From the NCBI GenBank assembly GCA_964035575.1, contig OZ037835.1, forward strand, positions 310,001 through 374,000: a stretch of DNA of 64,000 bases. Reading direction: 5' to 3'. The position numbers were made by a program, and so were the translations under genes. Under the pieces are notes generated by a model. The model was given only the letters and a program-made list of their open reading frames with translations. It made no database searches and was not told the DNA's origin. Shown here in pieces: positions 9,885 to 21,400 of this stretch (position 1 is the stretch's first letter; each line of letters begins with the position of its first letter). The DNA comes from Rhynchopus sp. YZ270_cl-10. Its lineage: Eukaryota; Euglenozoa; Diplonemea; Diplonemida; Diplonemidae.

Positions 9885-12800
9885 TTACGAAACACTGCAG
9901 CAAGGCAAGGATGCTTTCGTCTTGTCTCTGCCACGTGTCGGAGGTGCGTCAACCACATACTCCTTCAGCTTGGCTTCACGTACTCGACTGGACACAGCAC
10001 TGCTGCAGCCGGCAAGGTGGATGTTCCTCAACCAAGTGTCGTGGTAGTTCGTACGTATCTCACCCATGTGCGTAACATTGCGGAGTGGCGACAGGTCTAG
10101 TCCTGTGAGGTTGCTGCAGTTGTCGAGAAAGCTTGTACCAATGTTTGTAACATTGCTGAGTGGTGATAAGTCCACTGTTGTGAGGCTTCTGCAGAATGCA
10201 AGAAACTCGTGATCAATTTGTGTAACATTGCGAAGTGGTGATAAGTCTACCGCTGTGAGGCTGATGCAGTAGTAAAGAAAGCCGGTACCCACCCGCGTGA
10301 GACTGGTCAACCCAGAAAGGTCGAGGCTCGTCAACGATGTGCACCCGTAAAGGAAAGTGTCACCAACTTCGGTCACACATGACACAGCACTCAGATCAAG
10401 TGTTGTCATCGATTGACGCGCCAAGAATCCTCCCGGAATGACAGTCGCAACCTCCGCCTGCAGAAGCAAACACGCAACCTCAGCATCCTCCACCTCCTCC
10501 AGCCGCTCCGCTGTGATGTCCGTCTCAGTGTCTCGACTGGACACAGCACTGCTGCAGCCGGCAAGGTGGATGCTCCTCAACGAAGTGTCGTGGTTACTCA
10601 CAGATATAGATTGTAGCTCACCCATGTGCGTAACATTGCGAAGTGGCGACAGGTCGAGTTCTGTGAGGCTGGTGCAGTGTGCAAGAAAGCTTGTACCAAT
10701 GTGTGTAACATTGAGAAGTGGAGATAAGTCCACTTCTGTGAGGCTGGTGCAGTCGGAAAGAAAGCTCGTACTGATGTGTGTAACATTGCGAAGTGGTGAT
10801 AAGTCCACTTCTGTGAGGCTGGTGCAGTTGGCAAGAAAGCAGTCATCAATGTGTGTAACATTGCGGAGTGGAGATAAGTCTACTGCTGCGAGGCTGGTGC
10901 AGTTGTAAAGAAAGCATGCACCAAGCCCAGTAACATTGCTGAGTGGTGATAAATCCACTACTTGGAGGCTGCTGCAGTGGGCAAGAAAATTGTAATAAAT
11001 GTGAGTAACATTGCGAAGTGGAGATAAGTCTAGTTCTGTGAGGCTCCTGCAGTGGGAAAGAAAGTCGGTACCCATGTGCGTAACATTGCGAAGTGGTGAT
11101 AAGTCTACTGCTGTGAGGCCGCTGCAGCCGTAAAGAAAGCGTGTATTAATATGCGTAACATTGCTGAGAGGTGATAAGTCTAGTTCTGTGAGGCTTCTGC
11201 AGCTGGCAAGAAACCAGTCATCAATGTGTGTAACATTGCTGAGTGGTGATAAGTCCACTGCTGTGAGGCTGATGCAGCGGCTAAGAAAGTGGGTACCCAC
11301 CCGCGTGAGACGTGTCAACCCAGACAGGTCGAGGCTTGTTAACGTTGTGCACCCGTAAAGGAAACTGACAGAAATTTCCGTCACACACGACACAGCACTC
11401 AGATCAAGTCTCGTTAACGATGAACGCGCCAAGAATCCTTTCGGAATAACAGTCGCAACCTCCGCCTGCAGAAGCAAACACGCCACCTCAGCATCCTCCA
11501 CAGTCTCCAGCCGCTCTGCTGTGATGTCCTCACCCAACGCATGAAGTGCTGCTCTGGCCGCGAACTTCTTAGTTTTCGTCAGGTGGGGGCCCGTTTTCGA
11601 TGCATGCACCCCTATCCGAGATAGGTGATACAATACATCGTGGAGATGATGTTACATAAGTCCATCACCGCCCCTGCTGTGCCCATCCTTCTGCTTCGTC
11701 TGCTTCTTCCTGAAGAAGCCTCCCAGCGTCGTCTGTCGCCCCCTTCGAGGTGTCGTGGTGGCGGCGGCAGCAGTGATCCAGCGTACTCTTCTCTTGCACA
11801 CAGTTCCCGCACCTCGAGAGTCTATGCTTAGTGCACGCTTCGTGTCGGATCGGTAACCCGTCGTCGTTGGAGTGGTGCGCAAAGCAGCAATGCATCAGGT
11901 CTGCCTGGGCGTTCTTCGAGCAGGCATCACACTTCGTCTTCCGGTGCAGCACACATATCGCAAACTGGAAGATCGGAACCGCTCCTTCAGGTGCCTTCAC
12001 GGGTGCGTCCCCTGGACGCACGTGCTCATGGTGCCGGTAGCGAGCATGCGCAGATGTCTCCTGTTCAGCCCGCTGGATGAATGGTAGTGCCCTCCTGCCC
12101 CTAACTTCTGTGGAGGGGTACGCCGTCTCAGCAGAATACTCCCCCATCCATGTACCTCTCGCTCTATCGCCACCACGGAGCTCCACCTCAGACATGCCTT
12201 CGGAGCTGCGTTGCAGCCGGTACGCCACACCAGCATCGTATAGCGCACGCAATGCCTTCAACGTTTCTTCTCCGCCGGCAAAGATAGGACGGCGGTCGAT
12301 GCCTGTGATGGCGTTCGCCCCAAACGAAGCGAGAACATGCGTTATCTTCACCTTCCCCGGATGGAGAGAGCTCTCCGAAAAGGTTCTGAGTGAAGCCAAC
12401 ATATGCCCAAAGGTGGTCGTCTTCGCCATTTCTCTGTGGGCCAGCGCTACTGGCACCACGTCGTCATCATTGTCGTCTTCCCCACTCCCGTCGTCTTCCT
12501 CCCCATTGTTGTCTTCTTCCCCAGTCCCATCCCTCGGCTGCTTCAGCTTCGGCGCTATTCTGCCGGTCTTGTCCCCAGGTCGGATGTCCATCCCTGTGGC
12601 AACCTCGAAGTCGATGAGCAGCTCCATGTGGGAGACTTCACGTCCAGCTTCGTCGCTCCATTGTAAACCACCCAGCCAGGAGGCAAACGCCAGCAGCAGC
12701 GCACGTCCATACGGCCACCTCCTTTTCAGGGGGGTGTAGTCCACCAAACTGTTCGCGTGTTGCGTCGTCGTGCCCAACTCCGGCGCCCACGTCCACGGGT

Positions 12801-14135
12801 ATCGGTCTTCTTGCAGTCGCGGGTTCGCCGCTTCCGGTCTGCTCCACTTGGAGCGTGCGATGAGGATGCGCACCATCATCTTCTGCAGGTCTGCAACACG
12901 GGCGCATTCCAAAGGTGTGTCCGGTGTGCACATGCCGCAGATAGCGAGACAGTTTGGCCAGGTCGTTCTGTCAATGTCCAACAGCAAGGGGTACTCCGCA
13001 CGAATGCTACTCCATGCTTCACATTCCCACCACAAGTGTTTGTGATTTTCGTCCACCCCCGCTTCGCAGTGCACGCAGATGGCCGAGTCCCGTATGCGCG
13101 CTCTCGCAAGTCGCACCCCCGTTATCGCACCGTCAGCTACAATGTGTCGCAGCGTCCCCGCCTCGTAATCCGTCAAAGTTTTGCTTCGGGTGAGAGCAAG
13201 GGTTTTCTCCTTATCCACCCCCGCTTCAATACCCTTCAGGTTAGCTCTGCCTTTGCCATTGACCTTCGCAGTCGTCTTCGTACGGGAGAGTCGAATGAAG
13301 AACATCCGTTCTCGCACAACGTGGCCCAGTCTACCCAAGCTTACCGTCTTCACATCAACGATGCTCCCATCGTGCGTTTTCACTTTTGTCGTGTCTATCC
13401 ATGACCACGCAAGGCGGCTGAGGGCTCGCGCAATCAACCCGATGGGTCCTCCAGTCTTCGCCTGCTTCGCTTTCGCACGTGACCTGCACTTTTCGACCAG
13501 CAAACAGATCTCATCCGATTTGCGTATCATCGCCGCCCACGTCATGATCCTTCTGTAGTCGAATGCCACCGAGGGGTCGAGCAGATGGCCTTTCTCGAAG
13601 ACATTCAGCATGACCGGTACGCTTCTTCGGTTCATCTTGTTCACGCCGTGGACCCCTTTCTCCACTGCAGTTGCAAGACTGTTCACGTATTTCCCAGGTG
13701 GGTCCTGCACCGTGATACCGTACACAGATTTCGACATCACTGCAGCCTGCATGATGCCTGCTTTCTCACCTTGAGTCAGCGGGAGGCATCCCACCTTACC
13801 TGCTAGCGGTCCGCATGCGTCGATGGTGTCTTCCAGCTTCGTCGGGAGCGTGGGCGTCCCAGCCTGTCGGGCCTGCACCGTCGCCCCCAGGCACTCCGAC
13901 TTCTCGACGCGAGTAAGATCCGCGCCGTTTTCTTAGTTTTCGTCAGGATGATTGTGTCTCCAGCACTCAGCTGCGTGATGTCGTCTCCTTCGTCCTCCCT
14001 CCGAAGCCCATGTGGAAGCTGTCCTCAGCCAACCCCACTGCAGACGCCACCTTCTGCCGCATCGTCTCCGTTGTGTCATCCACACCCACCTCGATCACAT
14101 GCGAGTTGTCTGCACAGTCCTTGATAACTACTTCC
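9885..14135 (-). pseudogene. UBL-LRR gene 2, split by a LINE insertion
   Basis: The 3' part (9885-11583) encodes LRRs nearly identical in order to the paralogue at 24.2 kb. The 5' part (13930-14135) encodes the UBL start (MEVVIKD) but has one T fewer than its paralogues near 13996, which shifts the frame. Between them lies a LINE fragment, and the break is flanked by an 18-bp duplication. The LRR part stays open into the LINE end and could start at 11633, giving a 582-residue chimeric frame without a UBL. Inside it, near 10520-10540, a C-terminal motif (LAGCSSAVSSR) runs straight into a second copy of the linker (DITAERL). Two LRR genes have therefore been fused head to tail. Probably non-functional as a UBL-LRR; an LRR-only product is possible. 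Confidence 0.85.
11584..13929 (-). mobile_element. 5'-truncated non-LTR retrotransposon (LINE), C-terminal ORF part
   Basis: Flanked by 18-bp direct repeats TTCTTAGTTTTCGTCAGG at 11566-11583 and 13930-13947; this site is continuous in paralogous UBL-LRR genes. The single frame (11665 to at least 13878, 737 residues from the first Met) is the region after the reverse transcriptase. It has a CxxC…H…WWEC motif (residues about 268-284), an acidic stretch, and a Cys/His-rich C-terminus with CDAC, CCxxHH and CGNC clusters like a zinc-binding domain. The reverse transcriptase itself is missing, consistent with truncation at 13929. No poly(A) tail is visible at the 3' end (11584 side, ending in GGGCCCCCA). 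Long target duplications and 5' truncation fit target-primed reverse transcription. Confidence 0.85.
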
Positions 14136-14970
14136 ATTTTGTCTTCTATTATTTGTGTTGCTCTGTTGTGTGGTGGGGTTGTGGGAGTTGGGGATGTGGT
14201 GGGTGAACATGGTCAAAGAAAAACAACAACAGGGCTTTTGTTTTGGGCATTTTTATTTTTTTATGCTTTATTGTTACCTTGTTGTTTACAAAGCACCATG
14301 ATTTCCTTTGCATTCGCACACAAAGCTCTGCACATTTCTCTCCCATGCACCACATTTTAGAAATGGGTCAATGCCACGTTGCAGTCACTCAGATCCTATC
14401 CCTGTTGAAAACCACATTGTTATGTTCTTCCTTTTTGCTCCCAACACTTTTTATTCATTTGCTTTTTTGTTGTTTGGCAGACATGCCCAAAGCAGCACGG
14501 AACCACCTGTGTGCTGACCCTTTTTCACCCGCAAAACCCGCCAGAAAATCGTGTTGGGGTGGTTTTGGACACTTCTCTGCACTGTTGCGACCTGAAAGCG
14601 GAAAAACGTTCTTGGGGGTTTGCCATCGACTCAAATGCTAATATACCAAACCCCACTCCCTTTGGAAGATTCTACAAAAGTGTTGGAGCATTTTATAAAA
14701 TAAATACTCGACATTTGCCGCACTCCACCCCACGCCTCTCTACCCCATCACACGAGTACTGGAGAAAGACGAGCTGTGCAGTATCTTGACCGAACGCACG
14801 TGCACTCCGAGATCGTTTTACACGGTGTTTGGTTCGCTGGTATGGCACAGTTACACAACGAGAAAGCATCTCTTGTTTTCTGAGTGCCTCACTGACTCTC
14901 ATTCATACACTGACAAGCAGCCGTCACAGCGGAGCTGCTCTACGTTCCTTGCCCAGCTTCTCCTGTCGCT
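14136..14970. other. intergenic, duplicated flanks
   Basis: 14136-14370 repeats the 5' flank of UBL-LRR gene 1. About 14440-14790 repeats 23840-24150 (TTTTTGTTGTTTGGCAGACA, then CACTGTTGCGACCTGAAAGC) and lies at the 3' side of UBL-LRR gene 3, as the other copy lies at the 3' side of gene 4. A partial third copy is at 63400-63500. No gene is supported. Confidence 0.6.
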
Positions 14971-14972
14971 CT

Positions 14973-16351
14973 TTACGAAACACTGCAGCAATGCACAGCT
15001 TCTTTCGTCTTGCCTCTGCCACGTGTCGGAGGTGCGTCAACCACATACTTCTTCAGCTCGCCTTCACGTACTCGACTGGACACAGCACTGCTGCAGCCAG
15101 CAAGGTGTATGTTCCTCAACGAAGTGTAACCTTCCGCAGGAAGCTCACCAAAGTGCGTTATTCTGCTGAGTGGTGATAGGTCGAGTTCTGTGAGGCTGCT
15201 GCAGAATGCAAGAAACCGGTCATCAATATGAGTAACATTGCTGAGTGGTGATAAGTCTGCTGTGGTGAGGCTCGTGCAGCCGGCAAGAAAGCGGTGATTA
15301 ATGTGAGTAGCATTGCGAAATGGTGATAAGTCTATTACTGTGAGGCTGCTGCAGTTGAAAAGAAATCTGGTACCAATGTGAGTAACATTGCTGAGTGGTG
15401 ATAAGTCCACTACTTTGAGGCTGATGCAGCCGGCAAGAAAGCTTGTATTAATGTGAGTAACATTGCGAAATGGTGATAAGTCTAGTTCTGTGAGGCTGCT
15501 GCAGTGGGCAAGAAAGCTTGTACCAATTTGAGAAACATTGCGAAGTGGTGATAACCCTGCTGTTGTGAGCCTGGTGCAGTCGGCAAGAAACCGGTGACTA
15601 ATGTGAGTAACATTGCTGAGTGGTGATAAGTCCACTGCTGTGAGGCTGCTGCAGCCGGCAAGAAAGCTTGTATTAATGTGAGTAACATTGCGAAATGGAG
15701 ATAAGTCTAGTTCTGTGAGGCTGCTGCAGTTGGAGAGAAAGCTTAGAGCCATGTGTCCACTGCTGTGAGGCTCATGCAGTTGTGAAGAAAGCTTCCATCA
15801 ATGTGAGTAACATTGCTGAGTGGTGATAAGCCCACTGCTGTGAGGCTGACGCAGTTGTATAGAAAGTGGGTACCAATCCGCGTGAGACGTGTCAACCCAG
15901 ACAAGTCGACGCTCGTCAACGTTGCGCAATTCTGAAGAAACTGATCACCAACCTCCATCACACAGGACACAGCACTCAGATCAAGTCTCGTTAACGACGT
16001 GTGTGCCAAGAATCCTTTCGGAATGACAGTCGCAACCTCCGCCTGCAGAAGCAAACACGCCACCTCAGGATCCTCCACAGTCGCCAGCCTCTCCGCTGTG
16101 ATGTCCTCACCCAACGCATGAAGTGCTGCTCTGGCCACGAACTTCTTACTTTTCGTCAGGATGATTGTGTCTCCAGCACTCAGCTGCGTGATGTCGTCTC
16201 CTTCGTCCTTCCCTCCGAAGCCCATGTGGAAACTGTCCTCAGCCAACCCCACTGCAGACGCCACCTTCTGCCGCATCGTCTCCGTTGTGTCATCCACACC
16301 CACCTCGATCACATGCGAGTTGTCTGCACAGTCCTTGATAACTACTTCCAT
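14973..16351 (-). pseudogene. UBL-LRR gene 3, broken by a short internal deletion
   Basis: Two overlapping frames cover one gene. 16351-15743 has the UBL start (MEVVIKD), linker and the first LRRs. 15752-14973 has the remaining LRRs and the shared C-terminal tail (KKYVVDAPPTRGR). Near 15753 about 25 bp present in every neighbouring repeat unit is missing, which shifts the frame between two LRR units. Unless an unusual product is made, the gene is inactive. The upstream 1.2 kb matches the region before UBL-LRR gene 4, so genes 3 and 4 are duplicates. Confidence 0.85.
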
Positions 16352-17060
16352 TTTGTCTTCTATTCTTTGTGTTGCTCTGTTGTGTGGTGGGGTTGTGGGA
16401 GTTGGGGCTGTGGTGGGTGAACATGGTCAAAGAAAAACAACACCTCACCAAAGCCGCTTCCTTTGTAGGTAGCCGTGCACATTGAGGAGCACTCATGCGC
16501 ACGTTTTGCGGGGAAAACATGTCGTTGCGCACTCACTGAGGACTGTTGGTGACATGGCTTGACACGTCCAGCTTGTCCAAGTCTTTGAAAAGTGACTTCG
16601 ATAACGTGTCTACCTTTTACCTGGCGGAATCAGGTCAGAAGTTGTGAAATGGGAAAATGGGGAGAAGGTCTGCATGTTATGACAAAGAAAGTAAATTATC
16701 AGGTGCAACAACAACAACGATGTGCAATAATGAATAAGTGGCATATACCTAAACACAGTTGTGATCTCACAAACCACCCATAACTGCTTTCAGCTCACAT
16801 ACAATACTTAGCGCAGGAAGGGGTTGGCTGAGACAGCAGCGCACCCTGAGTACAGCCTGCTTCACAAAAAGAGGAGAGAAAAAAGGGTTGTTCAGAAGAC
16901 CAACCCTTACGGAAAACCTGACATAGGAAAGACCTGGAGGTGTAAAACCCGCCACGTCAGTCGCAACAGGGTTGACAGTCAACACATGTACATCTGCATC
17001 GCACAAACTCGCGCTTCGTGTCAAGAATAAAGTAACAGATTATTATAAAGCCAACGAACC
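16352..17060. other. intergenic, copy of the 25.54-26.93 kb spacer
   Basis: Matches the spacer between UBL-LRR gene 4 and the cyclase-homology gene at 26.9 kb, including the purine-rich stretch AAAAGAGGAGAGAAAAAAGG. The 675-bp insert present at 26183-26857 is absent here, so this is the shorter form. Confidence 0.7.
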
Positions 17061-17247
17061 TCAGTACATACACACAGTGCAAGGAGCATAAGCCTGCTCC
17101 TTCACATGCCCCACAAGCTTTTCATATTGCTGCCGTTGCTCTGCACCTATGCTGTCAAGTACGAAAGCAGCCTGGCCAAACTCCTGTGCGATGATGTGTG
17201 CAAAACCCTCGTTCCACAGTGCTGTGCTAAGACTGGTGGTACACAAA
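17061..17247 (-). pseudogene. 3' remnant of a receptor cyclase-homology gene
   Basis: About 60 codons nearly identical to the C-terminus of the 864-residue protein at 26931-29525 (EAFAHIIAQEFGQAAFVLDS … APYTVCMY). Homology ends near 17247 after a small deletion, and nothing upstream belongs to the gene. It occupies the same place relative to UBL-LRR gene 3 as the full gene does to UBL-LRR gene 4. Confidence 0.8.
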
Positions 17248-17840
17248 GGTCTGTCTTATTGTGGAGAAAGAGAAGAAGTGGGAATAAAAATCAGGTGAAA
17301 ATAATGGCACAGATAAGTAAACAGCAGGTGTTGGAAAACAGAAGCGCCTGCAAAGGGAAACGAACATCCTCGAAAGCTGCGTGGAAAAGAAAACAACAGA
17401 AAAGTTTGCAAGATGAACCGAAGCCTCTCGTGCTTAGTCACCAAGAAACCAAAATGCTCGAGAGACTCGTTGCTCTTTGCTTGTTGTTCGGCTGAAAACG
17501 GGGAGAGGAAAAATTGAGGTTGCTTGTTGTTCGCTTCCACCTTTTTTTATGTTGTTTTCTCTCGACTTGATAACGGTAAATACGCAGATTTACGGTTTGA
17601 ATGTGTTTTTCCTGAAGTACAGAAAATGTTGTGGAGCACAAAGGGGAAAGAGAGGGGGAAAACAAGTGGGGAAGTGGATACGCAGAACGCGCAACTTTTC
17701 ACGAGGGTCTCGAGCATTTTGTCAAATACTACGTGTTTACTATAAACCAAAACCAAAAATCAAAACCATTCGAGAAAAATCCGCATATTTGAACAAAGAA
17801 TTTGAATAAAACAGAGGCAGAACCATCCGTGACAGGATGA
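17248..17840. other. intergenic, no gene seen
   Basis: No conserved coding signal. It includes a CCTGAAGTACAGAAA motif (about 17613) also found at 8737 and 31700, and low-complexity purine-rich stretches. Confidence 0.5.
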
Positions 17841-17846
17841 GCGCAC

Positions 17847-17966
17847 CCCTCATGCCTTGGCGGTCACAGAGGAGACGACCTTCATATCGGAGTTGAAGGT
17901 GATGGTCTGGATGAGGTTGATGGAGAACGCTGGAGTCTCGACCAGGTGTCCTGCGTCTGACAGAGA
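17847..17966 (-). pseudogene. possible terminal exon or gene fragment, unrecognised
   Basis: On the minus strand a pyrimidine tract ending in CTACATCTCTGTCAG is followed by about 36 codons (DAGHLVETPAFSINLIQTIT and on to VSSVTAKA, then stop). Codon use resembles the real genes nearby, and the boundary looks like a conventional 3' splice site. I do not recognise the protein and see no upstream exon. It may be an orphaned gene end. Confidence 0.25.
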
Positions 17967-18079
17967 TGTAGTAAAAGGGGAGGTAAGAAACAAAATCGGG
18001 ATGGGTATTGTTAAGGTGAGTGAAACTGAAAAGTTGCTCACACTGGTGTAATGGAGAGAGGAGGGTGTGCGTCGTGCAG

Positions 18080-18420
18080 TTAGAAGTTGGCGGTCACTGC
18101 GTGCGTCTCCGTGTCTTGCGGGGATTCCTCAGGTGTTAAACACAAATGTTAATGTACACACTCTGTTGATTCTAAAAACGGGGGAGGGGAAAATCGCGAA
18201 TAGAAAAATGGGGGAGATCCATATCCGTAGATATTGAAAAGTTAAAATTATTACGCGTCCACTCGACGTTTGGGTAAAGAAAACTAGAGATGAAAAAGGG
18301 TTTTGGGGGGAAGAGTTTAATTCTTGAACACATCCCCACACTCAGTCACACAGGTTTTTGTTGAGACAAAAAGGCGTCGGTTCTGTGGAATCACTGAACC
18401 AGTGTTGCACACGAGGCAGT
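18080..18420. repeat. remnant LRR 3' end and dispersed repeats
   Basis: About 18080-18140 resembles the 3' end of the LRR gene at 62.2 kb (minus sense, ending PEES…). About 18145-18205 and 18295-18360 are copies of the repeats at 925-990 and 1-80. No gene is supported. Confidence 0.45.
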
Positions 18421-18424
18421 GTCA

Positions 18425-21400
18425 TCACCATTCGTCACTCTGACTGCATTCGTCGGCCTCCTTGACAGCACAAAGAATCCGTCTCGCAAGTTCAGGTTCC
18501 ACAGCATCAGCATTGCGACAGCCTAATGCACGAGGAACTGTTGGAGGGACACCGATCACTCTTTTCAGCCGCAACCCATCAACCGTCCCGTCTTCCCCAG
18601 TGCAGATGCTCCACACACGCACAGTGATGTCCCCGCAAGCACAGATCACTTCGCATCCATCAGGGCTCACAGCAAGACTGCGCAATTCACAATGTGCCCT
18701 GATGACTGCCACCTTCTCACCAGTGGTCATGCTCCACACACTCACGCCATCTGCATTCGACACCACGTGAGCTCCATCAGGTGTCAGTGCCACTTCGAAC
18801 ACGGACTCATCATGCTCCAAGGTGAAGACCTCCTTCCCGCTGGCAACATCCCACACACGCACAGTCCTGTCAGAAGAGCATGAAACAAGACGAGACCCAT
18901 CGCGACTCACATCCACGCAGTAGACATCGTCAGTATGTCCCTCGAACACCATCGTCTCTTCTCCAGTATGAAGTGTCCACATGTGCACGGAGACGTCAGA
19001 ATAGTAAGAAACCACACGCACTCCATCAGGAGCCACTACCACTCCTCTGGGACTGCGAGTGGTTTCCGCAAATTCTGACACCTTCTTCCCAGTCGGCATG
19101 CTCCACACATACGTACAGTAAGTGTCTTCATCCTCAGCAGACTGTGAGCAGGTCACCACGTGAGATGCATCGGGAGACACTGCAAAGCAGAGCAGTGGTC
19201 CACACTGTTTCAAGAACACCGCAAACTCACTAGAATCTGTGCACAAAGGCCGCACTTTCCCCGTCGCAACGTCCCACACACACGCTCTCCTTTCGCCAGC
19301 GTCGTCGCAAGAGCAATCAACGACATGAGAGCCATCTGGGTACACAGCAGCAGCATCGCCATATTTATGTATCCCTGCTTCAACTACCTGTGTCTGCCTG
19401 CCGGTGGATGCGTTCCAGATGGAGCTCCTCTTGCCACCGTACGAAATGATAGATCCATCAGGGGCCACTGCCACAGTCTTGCCTGAGAGTCCTTCGAAAC
19501 CTGGTGTCTCCTTCCCGGTCGTGATGTTCCACACTCGAACAGTGCCGTCGTAGCGGGCGCATGAAACCACGCGGCATCCATCTGGTGTTACTGCCACTGC
19601 CGCTACAAACGAAGTATGTCCTTGCAACACCGTCACCTCCTTCCCAGTAGAAATGCTCCAAACGTGCACATTGCCGCTCTGGGAGCCAGCAACCACGTGA
19701 CATCCATCGGGAGTGACTGCCACTGATCTCAACTCAGCGCCAGCGTGGAACACCATCACCTCTGCCCCAGTCGAGAGGTTCCAAAGATGTGCACCATCAG
19801 AGCATGTAACAACGTGGCATCCATCGGGGGTGACTGCCAGCTGATGCGAAAACTCCACACAGCAAGGCCACTGCATCTCCTGCTTCCCCGTCACCAGATC
19901 CCATACGCACAGCACCTCCTCAGAGCATGTCACTATTTGACTTCCATCCTTCGTAATAACCATGCTGCGAATGCCAGGCCACTTTATTGCCAGCACTTCC
20001 ATCCCCGTCGAGAGATCCCACACACGGATGCCGTCTTCATCAGAAGTTGAAACAACTTTAGAACTGTCGGGAGTGACTGCCATTTCGTTCACCTCAGCTT
20101 CGTGGCCTTCCAAGACGAACACTGCCTCCCCAGTGTGCATATCCCACACACGCACAGCTTTGTCAGCAGAGCACGAAACTACGCGGATTCCGTCAGGTGT
20201 TACTGCTACTCTAGAGATTTGCCCCACGTTGCCTTTCCAGACCATCACTTCTTCCCCAGAAGACATACTCCACACATGTACTCTGCCGTCGTGGCCTGCT
20301 GTTAGCATTTGACTGCCATCAGGTGTCACTACCACATCATTGGCACCATGCTCCAGGACAGGAAGTGGTGTGCCAAGGGAGCAGTCAGGCAGCATCGTGC
20401 CACCCATGTCGCAGGTGTGGAACTCAGTGTGCTCCAGCCAGCAGTTCGAGAAGGAAGCGCCCGTCAGCGCCGTCTCCACAAACAGAGACCCACGCAGGTC
20501 GCAGTTAGACACACGGATCCCGCTCAGGTCCTCCCCACTCACAGGGATGCGTGCACGTGCCAGCAGTGCTGCTGCATTCGACCCTGCCGTCACAGCAGCC
20601 TCGCCACCATCACCTGCACTGCCGCGTGTCGCCTTCACAGCCGCAAGCAGCTCTGTGCAGGCACGTTCGTACAGCACACTGTCTCCACACACCAGTGCCG
20701 CAAAGAACCCAAGCACACGCTGCGAGTCCTTGCTGAAGCTCCGCTGCACCAGCGTCCCCAGTGTCCCTGCTGGATCACGTGCAAGCCGCCGTGCTGCAAG
20801 GTGCTCCCCAAGCGACTTGTGCCGGAACGTGAACGCACTCCGCTCCTCCCCAAAGTCCTCAATCCGGAACGGCAGGCAGCGGAAGCACGCATCCCGCACA
20901 GCCTCACACACACCGTGCTGCGAATCAAGAATCTGCGACGCCACACCCACAGTCCCCTGCCACTCGTTTGTCTCCAGCATCCTGCATGCAACAAGCTCCC
21001 CTGCACGCACCACATCGTCCAAAGACACATCCGAAACAGCAACAGCAACTCCACCAGACGCCATCTCCTTCTTCGTCCACGTCTCCAGGTAGGCCTCGTA
21101 GATCACCTCCTCAGAAGCCTTCCCGCTGCACTGTGCGTGGCACGCCATGTGCAGCACAAAAGGGTTCCGCAACTGCACAAGTCCCTCAACATCCTCCTCA
21201 CGCACGAAGACTGTGCGCTCTCCATCCTTCTTCTTCTCCTTCTCCTCTTTGTGTTCCTTCTCCTTCTCCCAGGCTGTGTTTGCACGCTCGATGTACGTTC
21301 TCGCATCCACCTCTGTGAACGGCTGCATGTACACAGCACGCACACCAGCACCACACACACCAGACGGAGACGTGTCCACACCCTTCAGATACTCACCACG

